Below, in pieces: positions 15,944 to 18,845 of a DNA stretch of 18,845 bases (the stretch's first letter is position 1; the number at the start of each line of letters is the position of its first letter). The notes under the pieces were generated by a model. That model ran no database searches and was not told the DNA's origin. It saw only the letters and a program-made list of their open reading frames with translations. The stretch comes from Chloroflexota bacterium. GTDB lineage: Bacteria; Chloroflexota; Anaerolineae; Anaerolineales; Villigracilaceae. The stretch covers positions 1-18,845 of the forward strand of contig JACPVB010000103.1 of assembly GCA_016191985.1 (NCBI GenBank), written 5' to 3'. The translations under genes were made by a program, and so were the position numbers.

Positions 15944-15988
15944 TTTCAAAATTGTGCGCCTATTGTACCGCACCCAATCCGCTCAAGC

Positions 15989-16002
15989 CGCCGTCCTCGG
16001 CG
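15989..16002. other. Small GC-rich hairpin between alr and lspA
   Basis: CGCCG and CGGCG arms of 5 bp surround a 4-nt loop in the 71-nt gap after the alanine racemase stop. No T-tract follows on the minus strand, so a terminator is unlikely. It could limit 3' decay of the alr message. The rest of the gap shows no gene. Confidence 0.25.
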
Positions 16003-16014
16003 TGAGGAGCAAAC

Positions 16015-17139
16015 TTATATAAACACCCTCGGCACACGCGCGCTGATATTCGTCATCACCTCATATTCATTCGTGCCCGCCCAATCGGCGAGTTCTTCAG
16101 CCGTGATGCCGCCGCCAAGCAAAATCACCTCGTCCCCCACTTGCACATCATCGTCACCCACATTCACCATGAATTGGTCCATGCAGATGCGCCCAACTTG
16201 TGGATACGATTTTCCATGGATGATGACTCGCGCTTGATTCGTCATGCGGCGGAAATATCCATCCGCATAGCCGCAGGGGATGGTGACGATTCTTGTCCGC
16301 GCCTCAGCCTGCCACAACGACCCGTAGCTGACACTCCGCCCCGACAGTGTCACTTTGCTATAAGCCACCTTCGATTTCCACGTCAGTGCAGGTTTCACAT
16401 CGATCTTTTTTTCAATCTCGCGCCCAGGATAGACACCATAAAACAAAACACCGGGCCGAACCATATCCAAATGCGCTTCTGGCAGGTTTAAAATCCCACC
16501 CGAATTGCAGACATGCCGCATGGGCATTGGCAGGCTGTGCTTTTCATAGAAGCGCAATACTTCCTGAAAGCGTTCGAGTTGAATTCTGGAGTCAACCAGC
16601 TTGCTGGTTGCGGACAGCTTGCTGTCCGAGTCCAGAATTTCTGAATTCGCTAAATGTGTGTAAATCCCCTCCACCTCCAAGTGCCTACACGCAGGGGACT
16701 TTTGGAGAAATTCTTCTGCTTCATATTCATGGACTCCCACCCGCTCCATGCCCGTGTCTATCTTCAAATGGACTTTGAGTCGCTTACGGGTAGATGCTTC
16801 GCGTGCCAATTGGTCAGCAGCAATTAGCAGGTCCGAAGAAGAGGCGGTGAGGGTTAAGTCATGTTTAAAAAATAGTGGCAACTGCTCGATGAAAGTCCCG
16901 CCTGCCACGAGGATTGGTTTCTTAATCCCAAGTCCACGCAGTTGAATTGCCTCCTCCACAAGCGCCACGCCGAAATAATCCACATAGGATTCGATAAAGG
17001 GAGCAACGCCTTCGATGCCGTGACCGTAGGCGTTGGCCTTGACCATCGGCATAACCTTTGCAGGCGCGACATGAGCGCGAATGGCTTCAAGATTTTTCTT
17101 TAACTGGGAAAGGTTTACTTCAAGATAAGTTGGTCGCAT
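16015..17139 (-). CDS. alr: Alanine racemase
   Basis: Pyridoxal-phosphate enzyme that makes D-alanine for peptidoglycan. The 374 residues cover the whole family length. KANAYGHG (34-41) holds the Schiff-base Lys34, and SYGS (271-274) holds the second catalytic base Tyr272. HLKIDTGMERVG (124-135), RPGVLFYG (228-235) and CMDQ (319-322) are also standard, so the enzyme should be active. Residues 167-186 are encoded by a palindromic repeat in frame, which lengthens the loop after THLANS by roughly 11 residues compared with typical alanine racemases. The repeat lies between conserved THLAN and QLERF. The ATG at 17139 has no clear Shine-Dalgarno. A GNAT gene lies 49 nt upstream and lspA is 71 nt downstream. 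Confidence 0.95.
   Translation of the reverse strand: MRPTYLEVNLSQLKKNLEAIRAHVAPAKVMPMVKANAYGHGIEGVAPFIESYVDYFGVALVEEAIQLRGLGIKKPILVAGGTFIEQLPLFFKHDLTLTASSSDLLIAADQLAREASTRKRLKVHLKIDTGMERVGVHEYEAEEFLQKSPACRHLEVEGIYTHLANSEILDSDSKLSATSKLVDSRIQLERFQEVLRFYEKHSLPMPMRHVCNSGGILNLPEAHLDMVRPGVLFYGVYPGREIEKKIDVKPALTWKSKVAYSKVTLSGRSVSYGSLWQAEARTRIVTIPCGYADGYFRRMTNQARVIIHGKSYPQVGRICMDQFMVNVGDDDVQVGDEVILLGGGITAEELADWAGTNEYEVMTNISARVPRVFI
16582..16639. repeat. Palindromic element inside the alanine racemase coding sequence
   Basis: Outer arms AATTCTGGA (16582-16590) and TCCAGAATT (16631-16639) are perfect inverted repeats. Between them lie two complete hairpins: AACCAGC-TT-GCTGGTT (16594-16609) and CGGACAGC-TT-GCTGTCCG (16611-16628). 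The whole folds as a three-way junction. It is read in frame without a stop and encodes a polar stretch containing SKL twice. It shares the CAGC-AA-GCTG core and GGA-C/G-TC / GACTCC flanks with the intergenic element at 12758-12785. Nearby TGAATTC direct repeats (16580-16586 and 16642-16648) might be target-site copies, but they are 62 nt apart, which is not a multiple of three. Confidence 0.85.
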
Positions 17140-17159
17140 ATATTTTTGTGCCAGCTTTT

Positions 17160-17199
17160 ATTCGTCCTTCGACTTCGTTTCACTTCGCTCAAGACGAAT
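17160..17199. repeat. CTTCGACTTCG...CTTCGCTCAAG small repeat at the 3' end of a GNAT gene
   Basis: ATTCGTC (17160-17166) and GACGAAT (17193-17199) are inverted arms around a CTTCG-rich sequence. The CTTCGACTTCG...CTTCGCTCA wording is one I recognise as an abundant small intergenic repeat in many bacterial genomes. The GNAT stop TGA (17191-17189) lies within it. No T-tract follows on the minus strand. Confidence 0.45.
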
Positions 17200-17638
17200 G
17201 TGACCGCCAGTGATATTCAACATCAGGTTCGGATTCGGGCGCGGGGCTGACGCCAAATTTCTCTGCGATAAATCCATTTTTTTCATAAAATGCGCGCGCC
17301 ATTTTATTTGCAACATGGGTATACAGCCAAAGGTGTTTCGGGGAAAGTGTTCTGGCATGGTCGAGCAAAGCCTGCCCAATTCCGCGGCGATGAAAATTCG
17401 GGTCGACGTATAAACGGTCGATAAAATCATCATGAATGCCCAGAAATGCGACGGGCGTTTGATCGAGTTCATACACCCATAATTGATCTTCAGGGATGAC
17501 GGCATTTCTGAAATATTCGCGCGCGCCTTCCAACTCAAACCCCATGCGTTTCATCATTTTCGGCATGGCGGCGTACATGGCTTTAAACCAAAGCGCTGTT
17601 ACAACTTCAAAATCATCTTCACGAAACGGACGGATCAT
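17189..17638 (-). CDS. GNAT family N-acetyltransferase
   Basis: A 149-residue acetyltransferase. The acetyl-CoA-binding motif A reads FHRRGIGQALLDHA (about 82-95), preceded by IDRLYVDPN, and the later ARAFYEKNGFIAEKFG (about 114-129) is the conserved C-terminal element. The N-terminus MIRPFREDDFEVVTALW is the usual first strand and helix. The substrate is unknown. An AGGAG sits 4-5 bases before the ATG. Only 93 nt separate it from the DUF1761 stop, and a strong terminator lies in that gap, so the gene needs either read-through or a promoter hidden next to the hairpin. The stop codon falls in a small repeat (17160-17199), so the last few residues may be of recent origin. Confidence 0.88.
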   Translation of the reverse strand: MIRPFREDDFEVVTALWFKAMYAAMPKMMKRMGFELEGAREYFRNAVIPEDQLWVYELDQTPVAFLGIHDDFIDRLYVDPNFHRRGIGQALLDHARTLSPKHLWLYTHVANKMARAFYEKNGFIAEKFGVSPAPESEPDVEYHWRSHSS

Positions 17639-17654
17639 TGTGCTCCTGTTTTAA

Positions 17655-17690
17655 AAAATAAGTGGACGGCTTGCGCCGTCCACTTATTTT
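17655..17690 (-). terminator. Strong intrinsic terminator, likely bidirectional
   Basis: A perfect 16-bp stem, AAAATAAGTGGACGGC (17655-17670) and its complement (17675-17690), closes a 4-nt loop. On the minus strand the loop is GCAA (a GNRA tetraloop) and the stem is followed by six T (17658-17653). It ends transcription of the DUF1761 gene and lies 16 nt before the GNAT start codon. A second small hairpin, TCCCG/CGGGA, lies at 17709-17722 just after the DUF1761 stop without a T-tract. Confidence 0.85.
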
Positions 17691-17731
17691 ACTTGTAAAA
17701 GTTGATTATCCCGCAAACGGGAGATGAGAGT

Positions 17732-18163
17732 TTATTGCCATGCGCCGACAATGGCACCCATTACAACGAAGGTGACAAGGTGATTACCGGCTTCATAGTA
17801 CCAGGCTTTCACCCGGTCTGCGAACAACTTGTTGGTGAGGCTTGAAGGAGCCACGAAGCCAAGCCAGAGCAGGAAGCCTGCCAGGGCGCCGGATGCAAGC
17901 GTTGCCCCGCCGGACAAGCTCCCCATTGCGTTGACCAGGAGCGACATGAAGACGGCCTGCACAAAGGAAGAGAGGATGACCAGCGCCCATGTAACCCACA
18001 TCCCGCTCATGCTTTGGTCACCCGGAATATCCTTGTCCGTTTTGCCGATTGCTTTCCACCAGGCGGGGTAGAACCCTTTTGGGCCAAACCAGATGCTTCC
18101 AATGATCATACTTGCCACAACACAAGCAACAACGGCCAGCCAATTGATAGAACTAAAGTCCAT
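17732..18163 (-). CDS. DUF1761-like four-helix membrane protein
   Basis: A small integral membrane protein of 143 residues from this start, with about four hydrophobic helices. The pattern INWLAVVACVVASMIIGSIWFG near the N-terminus, then a soluble loop with WWKAIGKTDKD, and later GALAGFLLWLGFVAPS, fits the DUF1761 family, whose function is unknown to me. I chose the second ATG (18163) because GGAGG (18173-18169) stands exactly five bases before it. The upstream ATG at 18175 would add four residues and place the Shine-Dalgarno inside the gene. It is a single-gene unit: an extended -10 promoter lies upstream (18211) and a strong terminator follows (17655). Confidence 0.82.
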   Translation of the reverse strand: MDFSSINWLAVVACVVASMIIGSIWFGPKGFYPAWWKAIGKTDKDIPGDQSMSGMWVTWALVILSSFVQAVFMSLLVNAMGSLSGGATLASGALAGFLLWLGFVAPSSLTNKLFADRVKAWYYEAGNHLVTFVVMGAIVGAWQ

Positions 18164-18187
18164 TTCAGCCTCCATTTCTAAAGTTGA

Positions 18188-18201
18188 TTGGCGCGCGCCA
18201 A
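18188..18201. promoter_or_regulatory. Perfect palindrome TTGGCGCGCGCCAA at the DUF1761 transcription start
   Basis: A 14-nt perfect dyad lies about 3-16 nt downstream of the transcription start predicted from the -10 at 18211-18216, and 14 nt upstream of the GGAGG. The position suits a repressor operator or a 5'-leader hairpin. No matching protein is identifiable. Confidence 0.45.
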
Positions 18202-18210
18202 CCTTTCGGC

Positions 18211-18219
18211 ATTATATCA
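18211..18219 (-). promoter_or_regulatory. Extended -10 promoter of the DUF1761 gene
   Basis: Minus-strand TGATATAAT, the same TTTCTGATATAAT plus nCCGAA context as the promoter of the purine nucleoside phosphorylase operon. A weak TTACTT lies 16 nt upstream as a possible -35. The predicted start near 18204 gives a leader of about 41 nt. Confidence 0.6.
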
Positions 18220-18252
18220 GAAAATTTGTTCTAAGTAAGATTAATGTTTAAA

Positions 18253-18287
18253 AAAAATTACCCGGTCAAGTTGACCGGGTAATTTTT
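18253..18287 (-). terminator. Strong intrinsic terminator after the cystathionine beta-synthase-like gene
   Basis: A 17-bp perfect inverted repeat, AAAAATTACCCGGTCAA (18253-18269) and TTGACCGGGTAATTTTT (18271-18287), centred on one base, begins 5 nt past the stop codon. On the minus strand the stem runs into eight T (18257-18250). The upstream gene is cleanly separated from the DUF1761 promoter. Confidence 0.9.
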
Positions 18288-18292
18288 CATTT

Positions 18293-18845
18293 TTATATCT
18301 TTCCAGCCACATAATCCAGCACATCGATCTTGGTGAGGATGCCTACGGGTCTGCTGCTTTCGACGACGATCAAGGCATAACCTGAGGTCAACGAAGGCAT
18401 GGCTTGCTCCAGCGGAGTATCCGGCGGGAAGACTGCGCCTGCGTTTTGCACGAGCGAATCGATTTTCTCATCGTTGCTGTGCTCATGTTTATCAAGCAGA
18501 TGATTGAGCAAATCCACTTCTTCGATGAGGCCGACGAGCGTTCCATCCGCGCCGACAACTGGCATCTGCGAGACTGCATTCTGGTGCATCACTGATACCA
18601 CTTTGCGGAGCGAGTCACCCAATGCTGCGGTGAGTAACTGCTTATTGGGCTTGGCAATCAACAGGTCGCCCAGAGCCGTCTCGCCGAATTCCATCGAGAG
18701 AAAACCGAACTCACGCATCCATTTGTCATCATAAAATTTAGAAAGATAGCGCGAGCCTGAATCAGGCAGGATGACGACGGGCAAACGGTCGGGAGTCAAC
18801 TTGCGGTAATATTTGATCGCGCCCGCAATCGCGGAGCCCGAGGAA
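18293..18845 (-). CDS. Cystathionine beta-synthase-like PLP enzyme with C-terminal CBS domain pair (partial, N-terminus outside window)
   Basis: About 183 C-terminal residues are visible. The first (SSGSAIAGAIKYY, then LPVVILPDSGSRYLSKFYDD) are the end of the fold-type II PLP domain shared by cystathionine beta-synthase and cysteine synthase, with the Ser/Gly-rich cofactor-phosphate region. Two CBS repeats follow (from about 18680 down to 18300): VSVMHQNAVSQMPVVGADGTLVG and later YALIVVESSRPVGILTKIDVLD, which typically bind adenosyl ligands and regulate activity. The combination fits cystathionine beta-synthase of transsulfuration rather than plain cysteine synthase. The catalytic lysine lies outside the window. 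A strong terminator follows 5 nt past the stop. Confidence 0.88.
   Translation of the reverse strand, partial: SSGSAIAGAIKYYRKLTPDRLPVVILPDSGSRYLSKFYDDKWMREFGFLSMEFGETALGDLLIAKPNKQLLTAALGDSLRKVVSVMHQNAVSQMPVVGADGTLVGLIEEVDLLNHLLDKHEHSNDEKIDSLVQNAGAVFPPDTPLEQAMPSLTSGYALIVVESSRPVGILTKIDVLDYVAGKI

Noticed and set aside
16580..16648. Target-site duplication TGAATTC around the alr palindrome
   Set aside because: The copies are 62 nt apart, which is not a multiple of three, so simple insertion with duplication would have broken the frame; kept only as a note.

Overview
The window looks like a chromosomal stretch from a Chloroflexota bacterium, most likely Anaerolineae-like. That guess rests on the style of the signalling proteins (many-spanning membrane sensors joined to GAF, HD-GYP or GGDEF modules), an Ig-like secreted-domain protein, moderate GC, and many small palindromic repeats. 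There is no rRNA or tRNA to confirm it. No phage, transposase, CRISPR array or classical defence locus is visible.

Layout. Bases 1-3639 (minus strand) hold a compact operon: a three-S1-domain RNA-binding protein, an FtsK/SpoIIIE DNA translocase, and the start of a CDP-alcohol phosphatidyltransferase cut by the window edge. Bases 3689-5599 (minus) encode a membrane sensor with a GAF-like region and an unusual C-terminal helix-turn-helix-like domain where a kinase would be expected. Bases 5793-7880 (minus) form an operon of purine nucleoside phosphorylase, a two-TM Ig-like protein and a GNAT acetyltransferase, read from an extended -10 promoter. Divergent from it, bases 8044-12753 (plus) carry a two-gene cyclic-di-GMP module: a 1055-residue membrane/GAF/HD-GYP protein followed 3 nt later by a membrane/GAF/GGDEF protein.

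Bases 12799-17638 (minus) run GNAT, alanine racemase, signal peptidase II, RluD-type pseudouridine synthase, a four-helix-bundle protein and threonine aldolase. lspA and rluD overlap by 4 nt. Bases 17732-18163 (minus) are a DUF1761-type membrane protein with its own promoter and a palindrome at the expected transcription start. Bases 18293-18845 (minus) are the C-terminal part of a cystathionine beta-synthase-like enzyme, ending in a strong terminator.

Most genes are housekeeping. The most unusual signals are small repeats. A palindromic element with a CAGCAAGCTG core sits in frame inside the alanine racemase gene, and relatives of it lie in two intergenic gaps. The four-helix-bundle gene is bracketed by two short arrays of 21-nt-period GAGTAAY repeats in opposite orientation, which also supply the stop codons of two genes. 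Together with the C-terminal domain of the 3689-5599 sensor, these are the best candidates for undescribed biology here.
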